DNA from: Streptomyces varsoviensis
GTDB taxonomy: Bacteria; Actinomycetota; Actinomycetes; Streptomycetales; Streptomycetaceae
Reading direction: 5' to 3'
Length of the DNA: 64,000 nucleotides
NCBI RefSeq assembly: GCF_000718635.1
Contig: NZ_JOBF01000006.1
Coordinates: forward strand, 186,001-250,000
The notes under the pieces are model-generated. The model did no database searches. It saw only the letters and a list, made by a program, of their open reading frames with translations, and was not told the DNA's origin. A program made the translations under genes and the position numbers. Of the stretch, positions 54,045 to 63,433 are shown piece after piece; position 1 is the stretch's first letter; each line of letters opens with the position of its first letter.

Positions 54045-54896
54045 ATGCCCCCACGCACCACACCTACGCAGCGACAACGCAGGCTTGGCGCCGAGATCAA
54101 GAAGATGCGCACCGAGGCCGGCCTCACCGCCGAGTACGTCGCCGGACTGCTGGGAATCGACCGGGGCAAGGTCTCGAACATCGAGTCAGGCACCCGCAAC
54201 ATCAGCCCTGATCGCCTGCGCACTCTGGCTAAGCACTGCGCATGCCCGGACGAGCGATATCTGTCCGCTCTCATCGAACTCACCGAGCCACCCCAGCCAC
54301 GCTGGTGGGACGAGTACCGGGGCAAGTTGTCATCAGGGCTGCTGGACATCGTCGAGCTGGAATGGCACTCGACCCGCATCCAGACCATCCAGACGGTTCA
54401 CGTGCCCGGTCTCCTCCAGACCGAGGACTACGCACGCAGCATCTTCGCGGCCGTACTGCCCGCACTCTCGCGTCTCGAAATCGAGCTACGCGTGGCGCAT
54501 CGAATGGGGCGGCAGCGCGTGCTGACTCGCGAACAGCCAGTCGGCTATGTGGGATACGTACACGAGGCCGCTCTTCGTATGCTCTTCGGCGGGCGCGACG
54601 CGACCAGGGAACAGCTCAAGGCACTCATCGAGGCGAGCGAAAGGCCCAACGTCCGTGTACGCGTATTGCCTGTGGACCGCGGCTCCTTCCCGGGAGCCGG
54701 GCATGCTTTGCTCTACGCGGAAGGGCCTGTACCCCAACTGGATACGGTGCAGCTCGACTCGGCGCATGGACCTGAGTTCATGCACACGGAACTGCAACTA
54801 GCCCGGTACCGGGCTCACTTGGACTGGATGGACGACGCGTGTCTGTCGCCGAAAGCATCACAAGACTTCATTCACAGCATCATTCGCAGCCTATGA
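54045..54896 (+). CDS. XRE-family regulator with DUF5753 domain
   Basis: A 283-residue regulator. The helix-turn-helix is in LGAEIKKMRTEAGLTAEYVA and LLGIDRGKVSNIESGTRNIS, residues about 12-60. DUF5753 follows: WWDEYRGKLSSGLLDIVELE, VPGLLQTEDYARSIF, GYVHEAALRMLFGGRDATRE, and a C-terminal part with VRVRVLPVDRGSFPGAGHAL. AGGAGGAAGG precedes the ATG at 54045. It is followed at once by a DUF397 gene. Its C-terminal third is duplicated downstream (see 55066-55368). Confidence 0.92.
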   Translation: MPPRTTPTQRQRRLGAEIKKMRTEAGLTAEYVAGLLGIDRGKVSNIESGTRNISPDRLRTLAKHCACPDERYLSALIELTEPPQPRWWDEYRGKLSSGLLDIVELEWHSTRIQTIQTVHVPGLLQTEDYARSIFAAVLPALSRLEIELRVAHRMGRQRVLTREQPVGYVGYVHEAALRMLFGGRDATREQLKALIEASERPNVRVRVLPVDRGSFPGAGHALLYAEGPVPQLDTVQLDSAHGPEFMHTELQLARYRAHLDWMDDACLSPKASQDFIHSIIRSL

Positions 54897-54907
54897 GGAG
54901 CCCGATC

Positions 54908-55069
54908 GTGCCGGAGATCCGTTGGGAAGAACCCTTCTGCGGAGAGGGAAACAACTGCTTCCGCCTCGGCACCGACGCCAGCGGCAACGCGTACATAGCG
55001 GTCGCCGGGCAGGAGGAGACCTACCTCACGGATACGCGCGAGGCCCTGCAATCGAGTTCGGCGGAATGA
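54908..55069 (+). CDS. DUF397 family small protein, first copy
   Basis: A 53-residue protein, VPEIRWEEPFCGEGNNCFRL and then TDASGNAYIAVAGQEETYLT. It starts at the GTG at 54908, with GAGGAG 7 nt upstream; an ATG at 54893 overlapping the regulator stop is possible. DUF397 proteins are partners of XRE/DUF5753 regulators. A 100-bp part (54952-55051) is identical to the second copy at 55424-55523. Its stop overlaps the next start in ATGA. Confidence 0.8.
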   Translation: MPEIRWEEPFCGEGNNCFRLGTDASGNAYIAVAGQEETYLTDTREALQSSSAE

Positions 55070-55368
55070 AGGTCATGCGTGCGCAGTTGCTCCACCTCTG
55101 CGAGACGAGTGAGCTGAGCCACGTGGACGTGAGGGTCGTGCCGTTCTCATCCGGGGCGTTTCCCGGGGCCGGGCAGGCCCTCTTTTATGCCGAAGGCATC
55201 GTCCCTCAACTGGATACAGTTCAGCTGGACTCAGCCCACGGGCCGGGTTTCACGCACGCTCCGGCGCAACTCGACAAATACCGTTCCCAACTGGACTGGA
55301 TGGACAGGGCCTCCCTCGACTCCAGAAAGTCCCGGGACTTCATACTCACCCTCACCGGTACCCGATAG
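55066..55368 (+). CDS. Duplicated C-terminal fragment of the DUF5753 regulator
   Basis: A 100-residue frame starting at an ATG that overlaps the previous stop. Residues from about 18 on (VDVRVVPFSSGAFPGAGQAL; PQLDTVQLDSAHGPGF; LDWMDRASLDSRKSRDF) repeat the end of the 283-residue regulator with point changes. The shift is exactly 472 bp. It lacks the helix-turn-helix and most of DUF5753. It could be a decoy or simply a by-product of tandem duplication; the open frame and linked start hint that it is translated. Confidence 0.65.
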   Translation: MKVMRAQLLHLCETSELSHVDVRVVPFSSGAFPGAGQALFYAEGIVPQLDTVQLDSAHGPGFTHAPAQLDKYRSQLDWMDRASLDSRKSRDFILTLTGTR

Positions 55369-55379
55369 GAGACGTCACC

Positions 55380-55556
55380 GTGCCCGACATCACGTGGGAA
55401 GAGCCCTTCTGCGCCGAGAGCTCCAACTGCTTCCGCCTCGGCACCGACGCCAGCGGCAACGCGTACATAGCGGTCGCCGGGCAGGAGGAGACCTACCTCA
55501 CGGATACGCGCGAGGCCCTGCAAGCGCCGGATACGGCCGGGTGGTTAGGGCCATGA
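55380..55556 (+). CDS. DUF397 family small protein, second copy
   Basis: A 58-residue protein, VPDITWEEPFCAESSNCFRL and then TDASGNAYIAVAGQEETYLT, ending LQAPDTAGWLGP. It starts at the GTG at 55380, 8 nt after GGAGA. It is the duplicate of the DUF397 gene at 54908, identical over 100 bp in the middle but with divergent ends, so the N-terminal Cys region and the C-terminus differ between paralogues. Confidence 0.75.
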   Translation: MPDITWEEPFCAESSNCFRLGTDASGNAYIAVAGQEETYLTDTREALQAPDTAGWLGP

Positions 55557-55759
55557 CAAGGGCCTTTTGACCTCCCCGGGGACACGGCCGCCGCAGGTCA
55601 GCCGGGCCGGTCGGGAACAGTTCGTGTGGTCGACACGGTTATATGGCCTGGGGGTGGTGCTGGGTGGGTGGGAGACGGGGGCCGTCAGGGCGTTCGTTCC
55701 GCTGGAGTCCGGCCCCCGAGTACTTGGACCACCACGTATTTCCGCAGGAGGACTGTTTC

Positions 55760-56590
55760 ATGACTGATCGGCCTTTGACGTTTATGGCCGTGCACGCGCA
55801 CCCCGATGACGAGGCCACCAGCACTGGTGGGGTCCTCGCGCGGTATGCGGCGGAGGGGATACGGACGGTGCTGGTGACGTGTACGGACGGGGGGTGTGGA
55901 GACGGGCCGGGAGGGGTGAAGCCGGGGGATGACGGGCATGATCCGGCGGCTGTCGCCGCTATGCGGCGGGCGGAGCTCCGGGAGAGCTGCGAGGTGCTGA
56001 AGATCAGCGACCTGGAGATGCTGGACTACGCCGACTCCGGGATGATGGGCTGGCCCAGCAACGACGCGCCCGGGTCCTTCTGGCAGACGCCCGTGGAGGA
56101 GGGGGCCGCGCGGCTCGCGGAGCTCATGGAGCGCTACCGGCCCGACGTGGTCGTCACCTACGACGAGAACGGTTTCTACGGGCACCCCGACCACATCCAG
56201 GCCAACCGCATCACGATGGCGGCCCTGGAGATGACCGAGCTGACGCCCAAGGTGTACTGGACGACCATGCCGCACTCGGCGATGCAGCGGTTCGGGGAGA
56301 TGATGCGCGAGTTCGGCGACATGCCGGAGCTCGACCCCGCCGAGGCCGCCGCGCTCGCCGAGATCGGACTCCCCGACGACGAGATCACCACCTGGGTGGA
56401 CACCACGGGATTCAGCGACCAGAAATTCGACTCCCTGGCCGCGCACGCCAGCCAGGGCGAGAACATCTTCTTCCTCAAGATGGGCAAGGAGAGGTTCGGC
56501 GAGTTGATGAGCCTGGAGACCTACGTCCGCGTCAAGGACACCACCGACGCTCCCCTGCCCGAGGACGACCTCTTCGCCGGGCTCCGCTGA
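55760..56590 (+). CDS. PIG-L family deacetylase (MshB/Mca type)
   Basis: A 276-residue zinc-dependent N-acetylglucosamine-type amidase. AVHAHPDDEATSTGG holds the first His, Asp and Asp of the metal/catalytic site and NGFYGHPDHIQANRIT the second His pair. The family includes mycothiol deacetylase MshB and conjugate amidase Mca; which substrate applies cannot be decided here. GCAGGAGG precedes the ATG at 55760. A tract of TTCGGGCCCGT repeats follows the gene. Confidence 0.9.
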   Translation: MTDRPLTFMAVHAHPDDEATSTGGVLARYAAEGIRTVLVTCTDGGCGDGPGGVKPGDDGHDPAAVAAMRRAELRESCEVLKISDLEMLDYADSGMMGWPSNDAPGSFWQTPVEEGAARLAELMERYRPDVVVTYDENGFYGHPDHIQANRITMAALEMTELTPKVYWTTMPHSAMQRFGEMMREFGDMPELDPAEAAALAEIGLPDDEITTWVDTTGFSDQKFDSLAAHASQGENIFFLKMGKERFGELMSLETYVRVKDTTDAPLPEDDLFAGLR

Positions 56591-56903
56591 CCCGTTTATT
56601 CGGGCCCGTAAATTCGGGCCCGTTGGTTCGGGGCTCCAATCGGGCCCATTGGTTTCAGCCCGCTGGTTCGGGCCCGTGCATTCGGGTTCGTTCGCCCCCG
56701 TCGTCGGGGCGCCGCCCCCCTTCTCAGCCAACTCAGCCCCCTCCGTCTTTCGGTGGGGGCTTTGACTGTTCCTTCGGGCAGGGGATTTCCTCCTTCGGTG
56801 CCCGGTTGGGCAATTCCAGTGCCCGAGTTGACAAAGCTCGCGCCAGCTCATCACGATTCGAAGGCGTTAGAGGCTCTAACACTGGTAGAGGAGGCCGACT
56901 CCG
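56591..56903. repeat. Spacer with TTCGGGCCCGT repeats
   Basis: Between 56597 and 56692 the words TTCGGGCCCGT, TCGGGCCCA and GGTTCGGGCCCGT recur about seven times at 13-20 bp spacing. The remainder, up to the LuxR start, is pyrimidine-rich and includes a CCCCTCCGTCTTTCGGTGGG stem. No gene is supported. Confidence 0.65.
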
Positions 56904-59693
56904 ATGCGGCTCGTTGCCCGGGAGAGGGAGCGGACAGAGGTCGATCGGCTGCTGGGTTCGGCGGCTGCCGGGCGTGGGGGCGCGCTCGTGGTGGCGGGGG
57001 AGGCGGGGATCGGGAAGACGGCGCTGCTCGATTCCGCGGTGGAGGGGCTGGAGGGGTTCGCGGTGCTGCGGGGCGCCGGGGCCGAGTTCGAGCGGGACCT
57101 GCCGTACGCGACGCTGCAGCAGTTGTGCGCGCCGTACACGGCCTCCCGGCTGGGGCTCCCCGCTGTGCAACGTACGGCCCTGGAGGGCGTCCTCGGGCTG
57201 GGCGAGCGCGCTCCCCTCGATCCTCTGACCGTCGGGCTGGCCGCCCTCGGGCTGCTCACCGCGGTGGCCCAGGAGCAGCCCGTGTGCTGTGTCGTGGACG
57301 ACGCGCAGTGGGTCGACGACGCCTCGCTGCGGGCGCTGGTCTTCGTGGCGCGGCGCGTCGCCGTCGAGCGGATCGCGGTGGTGTTCGCCACGCGCGAGGC
57401 CGGGCCCGCCTCCGGGCTCGCCGATCTGCCGCGGCTGCCGCTGACCGGACTCGGCGACGAGGACGCCCGGGTGATGCTCGGGGCCGAGTCGCATACCGGG
57501 ATGGACGCCGAGGTGTTCGACCGCATCCTGGCCGAGGCGCACGGCAACCCGCTGGCCCTGCTGGAATTCGCGCACGACACGGGGCCGTTCGGGGTGCCCC
57601 GGCCGAAGCGTTCCCGAGCCGGCGTGGTCGCCGCCCTGGAAGAGGGGTTCGTACGCCGCCTCGACCGGCTGTCGTCCGCCGCCCGGACGCTGGTGGTGCT
57701 CGCCGCCGCCGAGCCGGTGGGCGACCTCGCGCTGCTGCGGCGCGCGGCAACTCTCCTCGGCCTGGACCCCGCCGGGCTCGACGCGGCGGAGAACGCGGGG
57801 CTCCTGACCCTCGGGCCGCGGCTGCGGTTCCGGCATCCGCTCGTACGCTCGGCGGTCTACGCCGCGGCCACGCCCTGTGTCCGGCGGCGGGTGCACGGGG
57901 CGCTCGCCGAGGCCACCGCCCCCGTCGCCGACCCCGACCGGCGGGCCTGGCACCGCGCGTACGCCGTGGTCGAGGCCGACGAGGACGTCGCCGCGGAGCT
58001 GGAGCGGTCCGCCGACCGGGCGCGGCTGCGCGGCGGGTTCGCCGCCGCCGCGGCGTTCATGGAGCGGGCCGAGGAGCTGACGCCCGCCGCCGACCGGCAG
58101 GCCGCCCGACTGCTCGCCGCCGCCCGGCTGCGGCTGCTGGCCGGATCGCCGGCCGCGGCCCGTGCGCTGGTGGCCCGTACCGAGCACCGCCTGATGAACG
58201 CCCCTGAAGAGGCGGAGGCGCGGCTGCTGCGCGCGCGCATCGACTTCCAGCTCGGCCGCACCCCCCGCGCGACCACCACGCTCATCGACGTCGCCGAGGG
58301 CCTGGACGCCGACCGGGCGCGGGAGATCTACCTGGATGCCTTCGCCTCGTTCATGTACAACGAAAACGAACCGGGCTGCCTTGAGCGGCTCGGCGACCGG
58401 ATCCGGGAACTCGTCCCCGAGCGCGTCCCCGCCCGCCCCGTCGACCTGCTGCTCGACGCCCTGCTGGAGCAGAACACCCGCCCCGTCGACGAAGCGGTGC
58501 CCACGATGCTCGCGGCCGCGGCCGCCTACGGCGACGTGGCCGCCTCGGCCACCGGGACGCCGCACATGAACCTCGCCTGCCAGCTCGCCATCGACCTCCG
58601 CGACGACGCGCTGATGGAGAAGACCGCGAACCACCAGGTCAAGGCCGCGCGCCGGCAAGGCGCCCTCGCCGCGCTCCCCCAGGCGCTGCGCTACCAGGCG
58701 GTCTCCAGGGTCGCCGTCGGCCGGTTCGCCGAGGCCGCCGCCAGCCTCGACGAGGCGCGGGCGATCGACGAGGCCGCGGGCACGCCGCCGCTGCTCGGGG
58801 CCGAGCTCGTCTGCATCGCCTTCAGCGGCGACGTCGACCGCTACCGCGAGGTCCAGGCCCTGCTCGGCACCGGCGGGCGGCCGTTCGAGACCGCCTGCGA
58901 GCAGTACTCGCGCGCGGTGCTGCACAACGGGCTCGGCAACCACGAGGCGGCGCTGGAGGCCGCGTTGGCGGCCCAGCAGCGGCAGCGCGACGGCTCGTAC
59001 GCGATGTGGGCCGTCAACTCCGAGCTGGTCGAGGCCGCCGCGCACGTCGGCCGCCACCAGGAGGCCGCGGGGGCGCTCGCCCATCTGGAGGCGCTGGCCC
59101 GTCAGAACCCGGGCCCATGGGCCGTCGCCGAATGGCTCCAGGCCCGCGCGCTCCTCGGACAGGGCAGCGGGCAGCGCGGCGAGGAAGGCGAGCCGCGGGA
59201 CGTGAGCCCGGGCGGCGGCCAGGCTGAGGACATCGACGGCGCCGAAGGCGTCGACAGCGCCGACGGCACCGAAGCGCTCTACCGCCGCGCCATCGACCAC
59301 TTCGCCCGGACCCGGGTGCGGGTGCTGTACGCCCGCGCCCGGATGGCGTACGGGGAGTGGCTGCGCCGCGAGAACCGGCGGGCCGAGGCCCGGGCCGAGC
59401 TGCGGGCGGCCCACGACATGCTCGCGGCCATGGGGGCCCGCGGGTTCGCCGAGCGCGCCGCCCGGGGGCTGCGGGCCATCGGCGCCCGGCCGCGCCCGCA
59501 CGGCGAGAACCCGCTCGGTCAGCTCACCGCGCAGGAGGGGATCATCGCCGGGAAGGTCGCCGCCGGCGCGACGTCCAAGGAGGTGGCGGCGATGCTCTTC
59601 CTCAGCCCGCGCACCATAGATGCCCATCTCCGCAATATCTACCGTAAATTGGGCATATCCTCACGCCGTCAGTTGCGCGAGTTGTCTCTATGA
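56904..59693 (+). CDS. Large LuxR-family (LAL) transcription regulator with AAA/STAND ATPase
   Basis: A 929-residue regulator. Walker A is GEAGIGKTA at 32-40 and Walker B lies in CCVVDDAQWVDDASL. A long TPR-like helical middle part covers about 330-830. The C-terminal LuxR helix-turn-helix reads LTAQEGIIAGKVAAGATSKE and FLSPRTIDAHLRNIYRKLGI. LAL proteins are typical activators of secondary-metabolite or sugar-use genes and hydrolyse ATP upon ligand binding. GAGGAGG precedes the ATG. No biosynthetic cluster is visible beside it. Confidence 0.93.
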   Translation: MRLVARERERTEVDRLLGSAAAGRGGALVVAGEAGIGKTALLDSAVEGLEGFAVLRGAGAEFERDLPYATLQQLCAPYTASRLGLPAVQRTALEGVLGLGERAPLDPLTVGLAALGLLTAVAQEQPVCCVVDDAQWVDDASLRALVFVARRVAVERIAVVFATREAGPASGLADLPRLPLTGLGDEDARVMLGAESHTGMDAEVFDRILAEAHGNPLALLEFAHDTGPFGVPRPKRSRAGVVAALEEGFVRRLDRLSSAARTLVVLAAAEPVGDLALLRRAATLLGLDPAGLDAAENAGLLTLGPRLRFRHPLVRSAVYAAATPCVRRRVHGALAEATAPVADPDRRAWHRAYAVVEADEDVAAELERSADRARLRGGFAAAAAFMERAEELTPAADRQAARLLAAARLRLLAGSPAAARALVARTEHRLMNAPEEAEARLLRARIDFQLGRTPRATTTLIDVAEGLDADRAREIYLDAFASFMYNENEPGCLERLGDRIRELVPERVPARPVDLLLDALLEQNTRPVDEAVPTMLAAAAAYGDVAASATGTPHMNLACQLAIDLRDDALMEKTANHQVKAARRQGALAALPQALRYQAVSRVAVGRFAEAAASLDEARAIDEAAGTPPLLGAELVCIAFSGDVDRYREVQALLGTGGRPFETACEQYSRAVLHNGLGNHEAALEAALAAQQRQRDGSYAMWAVNSELVEAAAHVGRHQEAAGALAHLEALARQNPGPWAVAEWLQARALLGQGSGQRGEEGEPRDVSPGGGQAEDIDGAEGVDSADGTEALYRRAIDHFARTRVRVLYARARMAYGEWLRRENRRAEARAELRAAHDMLAAMGARGFAERAARGLRAIGARPRPHGENPLGQLTAQEGIIAGKVAAGATSKEVAAMLFLSPRTIDAHLRNIYRKLGISSRRQLRELSL

Positions 59694-59845
59694 CCGCCCG
59701 AAACGGAATTACGTAATCGAGCACCACCGGTCTACGTAGTCATCACCGATGCGCGTGCGTCATCGACAGGGCATTGTCGATTGTCAGGATCGTTCACGGA
59801 CAATCATGTACCGGCTCGAATGCACGAAAGCAGGAAACAGGCTCG

Positions 59846-59977
59846 ATGATCACACAGGTGATTACGCCGGGCCTCGCGGCGACCGTTGCCCATCAGGCGC
59901 CGGCCCGCGGGGCGGCCACCGGCGCGCTCAGCGCCCCTCGCCCCCGCGCCGACGGCCGCCAGCGGTGCGGCGGGTAG
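59846..59977 (+). CDS. Possible 43-residue leader peptide
   Basis: A short frame, MITQVITPGLAATVAHQAPA and then an Arg/Gly-rich tail ending RCGG. An AGGAAACAGG stretch upstream may act as a ribosome binding site, and the stop lies 3 bp before the ATG of the ATPase gene. The first half looks more protein-like than the rest. It could be a translated leader coupling to the next gene, or it may be spurious. Confidence 0.3.
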   Translation: MITQVITPGLAATVAHQAPARGAATGALSAPRPRADGRQRCGG

Positions 59978-59980
59978 CCG

Positions 59981-62158
59981 ATGCGGACGTCTCCCACCCC
60001 CCTGCCCACCGCGCCAGTACCTCTCGCGCCGGCCTCGGTCGTCCCCGCACAGGCCGTACCCTCCGCACCCGCCTCGGCCGTCCTCGCACCCACCCCGACC
60101 GCCCCAGCCTCCCCCACCGCAAAGGCCCCCTCCCCCGCCGACTCCCACGGCGCCCTCCTCGCCGCCCTGCGCAAGAAGGTGTTCACCGGCCGCGTCGCCG
60201 AACTGCGGCTGCTGCGGGAGCTGCTGCTCAGCGACCGGCGGGGCTGCTTCGTCGTGTGGCTGCACGGCATGGGCGGCGTCGGCAAGACCGCCCTGCTGCG
60301 CCGGTTCGCGGACGAGGCGGAGGCGCACGGCAGGACCGCCCGCTCGGTCGACATGCGCGGTACGGACCCCACCCCCGACGCGTTCCTCGCCGCCCTGGAG
60401 GCACAGGGCCCGCTGGAGGCGGCGCACGTCCTGCTCGTCGACTCGGCGGAGTCGCTGGGCCCCCTGGAGCAGTGGCTGCGGGACGAGTTCCTGCCCCGCA
60501 TGCCCGCGCACGTCCTGCTCGTGATCGGCGGCCGGCGCCCCCCGTCGGCGGAGTGGCGCACCGACGCCCAGTGGTGGCACGCGCTGCGCAGCGTGGAGCT
60601 GGACGGCATGGACGACACCGAGGCCGCGCAGTTGCTGCGCAACCGGGATGTCGCCGAGGCGGCCGTACCCCGGCTCGTACGGGCCGCGCACGGGCTGCCG
60701 CTGGCCCTGGCCCTCTTCGCCGACGCCCGCGAACGCGCCGCCGGCTCCGAGGAGCCGTATGAGGGCGGCGAGTTGGGCGACAGCCCCGACCTGGTGCGCG
60801 AACTGCTGCGGCTGCTGCTGCGGGAGAACCCGTCGCCGGAACGGTCCGACGCGCTCCACGTCCTCGCGCTCGCCCGCGTCACCACCGAGGAACTGGTGCG
60901 CCACGCGCTGGAGATACCGGCCGCCCAGGCCCGTACGCTGTGCGCCTGGCTGAGCGGCCAGTCGTTCGTGCACAGCACCGCCGACGGGCTCGTCCCGCAC
61001 GAGCTGGTCCGTGAAGCGCTCCTGGCCGACCTGCGCTGGCGCGGCCTGGAGACGTACGAACGGCTCTTCCGCCGGCTCCACGCGCACCTGGCCGAGCGGC
61101 TGGCGGAGCGCGGCGGCGGGCGCTGGGCGTTCGGCGCGGGCCTCGCCTACCTGAGCCGTACGAACCGGATCGCGCGGGAGGCCGCGGACTGGCAGGGCGC
61201 GGACCGCCTCCACCTGCGCACCGCCCGCCCCGACGACCTCGACGAGGTGCTGGCCGCCGTCGGCCGGGAACACGGCGACGCGGCCGTACGCCTGGCCCGG
61301 CAGTGGTGGGAGCAGCAACCCACGGCGTTCAGCGTCGCGGAGTACGGCCGCCGCGGCATCGTCGGCACGCTCATCGCGCCCTGCCTGGAGGCCGGCGCCG
61401 CCGCGCTGCCCGACGACCCGGTGGCGCGCGCCGCGCTGGAGCACGCGGCCGGCCGCTCCCCGCTGCGGCGCAGCGAGCGGCTGCTGCTGGCCCGCTGGAG
61501 CACCGGCGGCGCGGTGGCGGCCGGCTACGCGCTGACCACGCTGTGGGCCACCACCCCGGGGCTGGCGATGAGCTGGACGTACACCGCTCCCGGCCAGCGG
61601 GGACTGTCGACGCTGCTGGAGCTGTACGGGCAGCAGCGCACGACACCGGTCGACGGCCCGGACGGCGAGCGGACGGCGCCGTACGTACAGGACTGGCGCA
61701 GCGCGACGTTCGACCGCTGGGCGGCGGCGCTGCGCACCCGGCTGCTGGCCGACGACCCCGCGGCGCTGCCGTCGCCGGCCGCCGCGACCGCGACGCCCCC
61801 CATGCCCTGGCCGGAGTTCGCGGAGGCCGTCAAGCACGCCTACCGCAGCGCGCTGGACCCGCGGCAGCTCGCGGAGAGCGCGCTGCTGGGGACGCGGCTG
61901 GTGGCGCCCGGCGCGGACGCCGCGGCGCTGCGCACGACGCTGACCGAGACGGTGGCGCAGTTGCGCACGCTGCCCGGCCAGCGGCAGCTCGCCGACGTCC
62001 TGGAGATCACCTATCTGAGCGGGCCGCGCAGCCAGCAGGCGGCTGCGAGCCGGGCGGCGCTGTCCTTCAGCACCTACCGGCGGCGGCTGTCCGCGGCGCT
62101 GACGAGGGCGGCGGAGCTGCTGCGCGAGCGCGAACTGTACGGATCGGTACCCCGGTGA
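59981..62158 (+). CDS. STAND/AAA-type ATPase with a C-terminal helix-turn-helix-like tail
   Basis: A 725-residue protein. A Pro/Ala-rich N-terminus of about 55 residues precedes KVFTGRVAELRLLRELL. Walker A is GMGGVGKTALL at about 96-106 and Walker B-like HVLLVDSAESLGP lies near 150. Winged-helix and helical repeats follow. The tail GQRQLADVLEITYLSG, then QAAASRAALSFSTYRRRL, matches the HTH-like end I recall in streptomycete ATP-binding regulators (QEAAAERLGLPFSTYRRHL pattern). Probably a signal-responsive regulator. The ATG at 59981 has only a weak GGCGGG site, so the start is uncertain. Confidence 0.8.
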   Translation: MRTSPTPLPTAPVPLAPASVVPAQAVPSAPASAVLAPTPTAPASPTAKAPSPADSHGALLAALRKKVFTGRVAELRLLRELLLSDRRGCFVVWLHGMGGVGKTALLRRFADEAEAHGRTARSVDMRGTDPTPDAFLAALEAQGPLEAAHVLLVDSAESLGPLEQWLRDEFLPRMPAHVLLVIGGRRPPSAEWRTDAQWWHALRSVELDGMDDTEAAQLLRNRDVAEAAVPRLVRAAHGLPLALALFADARERAAGSEEPYEGGELGDSPDLVRELLRLLLRENPSPERSDALHVLALARVTTEELVRHALEIPAAQARTLCAWLSGQSFVHSTADGLVPHELVREALLADLRWRGLETYERLFRRLHAHLAERLAERGGGRWAFGAGLAYLSRTNRIAREAADWQGADRLHLRTARPDDLDEVLAAVGREHGDAAVRLARQWWEQQPTAFSVAEYGRRGIVGTLIAPCLEAGAAALPDDPVARAALEHAAGRSPLRRSERLLLARWSTGGAVAAGYALTTLWATTPGLAMSWTYTAPGQRGLSTLLELYGQQRTTPVDGPDGERTAPYVQDWRSATFDRWAAALRTRLLADDPAALPSPAAATATPPMPWPEFAEAVKHAYRSALDPRQLAESALLGTRLVAPGADAAALRTTLTETVAQLRTLPGQRQLADVLEITYLSGPRSQQAAASRAALSFSTYRRRLSAALTRAAELLRERELYGSVPR

Positions 62159-62364
62159 GGGCGCGTCACAGGTGTTCAACTCCTGCTCATGACGCGCTCA
62201 CACCGCTCACCGGCCGCTGCCCCGCGCCGCCGCCGGTGATTCACTGGCCGAGGGCGCAGCGGGCAGCGGAGCACTAGCGCCGTGACCGGCGAAGCTTGCC
62301 GGGAGGGGCGCCAGTACCCACCCGCATATCTACTGACGCAGCTTCTGTGAGTTGGGAACGGGCC

Positions 62365-63330
62365 TTGAGCGATACGGAACAGGACGACGCGAAACGGCGG
62401 CGGCGGGCACGGTTCGTCGCCGCGCTGACCACGAGCTCCCAGCAGCCGGGCGAGCGCTCCCGCGTGGGCACCCGGATCGCCGGCGCGGCGGCCGTGATGG
62501 CGCTCGCCGCCGGCGCCACCCTGGGGGTCGGCGCCTGGCGCAGCTACCAGGCGGACGAGCACGACAAGAAGGTGCGGCTCGCGGCCGAGCAGACGGCGAA
62601 GGAGCGCGAGCTCCGCGCGCACATCCCCGCGCCGCACACGCCCGAATCGAAGCCGACGCGGCCGCCCGAGGCCACGCACGCCCCGGAGCCGCCGCCCCAG
62701 ACGACGACGGCGGCGGGTTCGCAGACCGAGCCGAAGAGCGTGGGCACGCCGTCGTCGTCGCCGACGCCGAAGTCCGAGGCGCAGAAGAAGAAGGAGAAGG
62801 AAGAGAAGCTGAAGAAGGCGGGCCCTGTCCAGCCGAAGCAACTGCTGTTCCGGTCGCAGTCCGTGGCCAACACCCCCAAGACGCTGCTGCGGAACTACGC
62901 GACCGGTCTGTGCATGGACATCCCGAACTTCGGCCCCGGTTCGCAGAACACCCCCGTCAACCAGCACCAGTGCGACGGGACCGACAAGGACAACCAACTG
63001 TGGAACGTACGGGTCCACCACAAGCACAAGGGCCCCGGCGGCTCCGACCTCGTCCTGATCGACAACGCGAAGGACGGGCTCTGCCTGGACGTGCCGATGT
63101 TCGGGGCGATGCCGCCCGGCACCAAGCTCATCGAGGCGCCCTGCACCGACTCGTTCGACGACAACCAGTTGTGGTGGCTCGACCCGGCCGGCGACGGCAC
63201 CGTGCACATCCGCAACTACGCCAGCAACCACCTGTGCGTCACGGTCGGCGCCAAGGACAAGCCGGAGTATGCCGACCGGCGGCTGATCATCGAGAAGTGC
63301 GACAACGGCGAGAGCCGCTGGCGCATCTGA
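62365..63330 (+). CDS. Membrane-anchored ricin-type lectin domain protein
   Basis: A protein of about 321 residues. A basic N-terminus (KRRRRARFVAAL), one membrane helix (IAGAAAVMALAAGATLGVGA), a charged Pro/Thr/Lys-rich stalk with a KKKEKEEKLKK segment, then a ricin B-like beta-trefoil (TLLRNYATGLCMDIPNFGPG; KDNQLWNVRV; DDNQLWWLDPAGDG; NHLCVTVGAK). NQLW repeats are the QxW marks of the fold. It probably binds carbohydrate outside the cell. TTG at 62365 after GGGAACGGG is preferred; GTG at 62347 is the alternative. Confidence 0.85.
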   Translation: MSDTEQDDAKRRRRARFVAALTTSSQQPGERSRVGTRIAGAAAVMALAAGATLGVGAWRSYQADEHDKKVRLAAEQTAKERELRAHIPAPHTPESKPTRPPEATHAPEPPPQTTTAAGSQTEPKSVGTPSSSPTPKSEAQKKKEKEEKLKKAGPVQPKQLLFRSQSVANTPKTLLRNYATGLCMDIPNFGPGSQNTPVNQHQCDGTDKDNQLWNVRVHHKHKGPGGSDLVLIDNAKDGLCLDVPMFGAMPPGTKLIEAPCTDSFDDNQLWWLDPAGDGTVHIRNYASNHLCVTVGAKDKPEYADRRLIIEKCDNGESRWRI

Positions 63331-63383
63331 CGGCGCTCCGGACCGCGCATCGCTCCGGTCCGACAGCACCCCGGTAAGACCCA

Positions 63384-63417
63384 TCGGCCCCGGCGGGGAC
63401 ATCCCCGCCGGGGCCGA
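63384..63417. terminator. Hairpin between converging ricin-domain and coiled-coil genes
   Basis: Arms CGGCCCCGGCGGGG (63385-63398) and CCCCGCCGGGGCCG (63403-63416), extended by a T-A pair, have a 4-nt loop. With no T-run on either side it is a strong bidirectional GC-rich terminator. Confidence 0.8.
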
Positions 63418-63433
63418 CTCATGTCCGCCGCCG

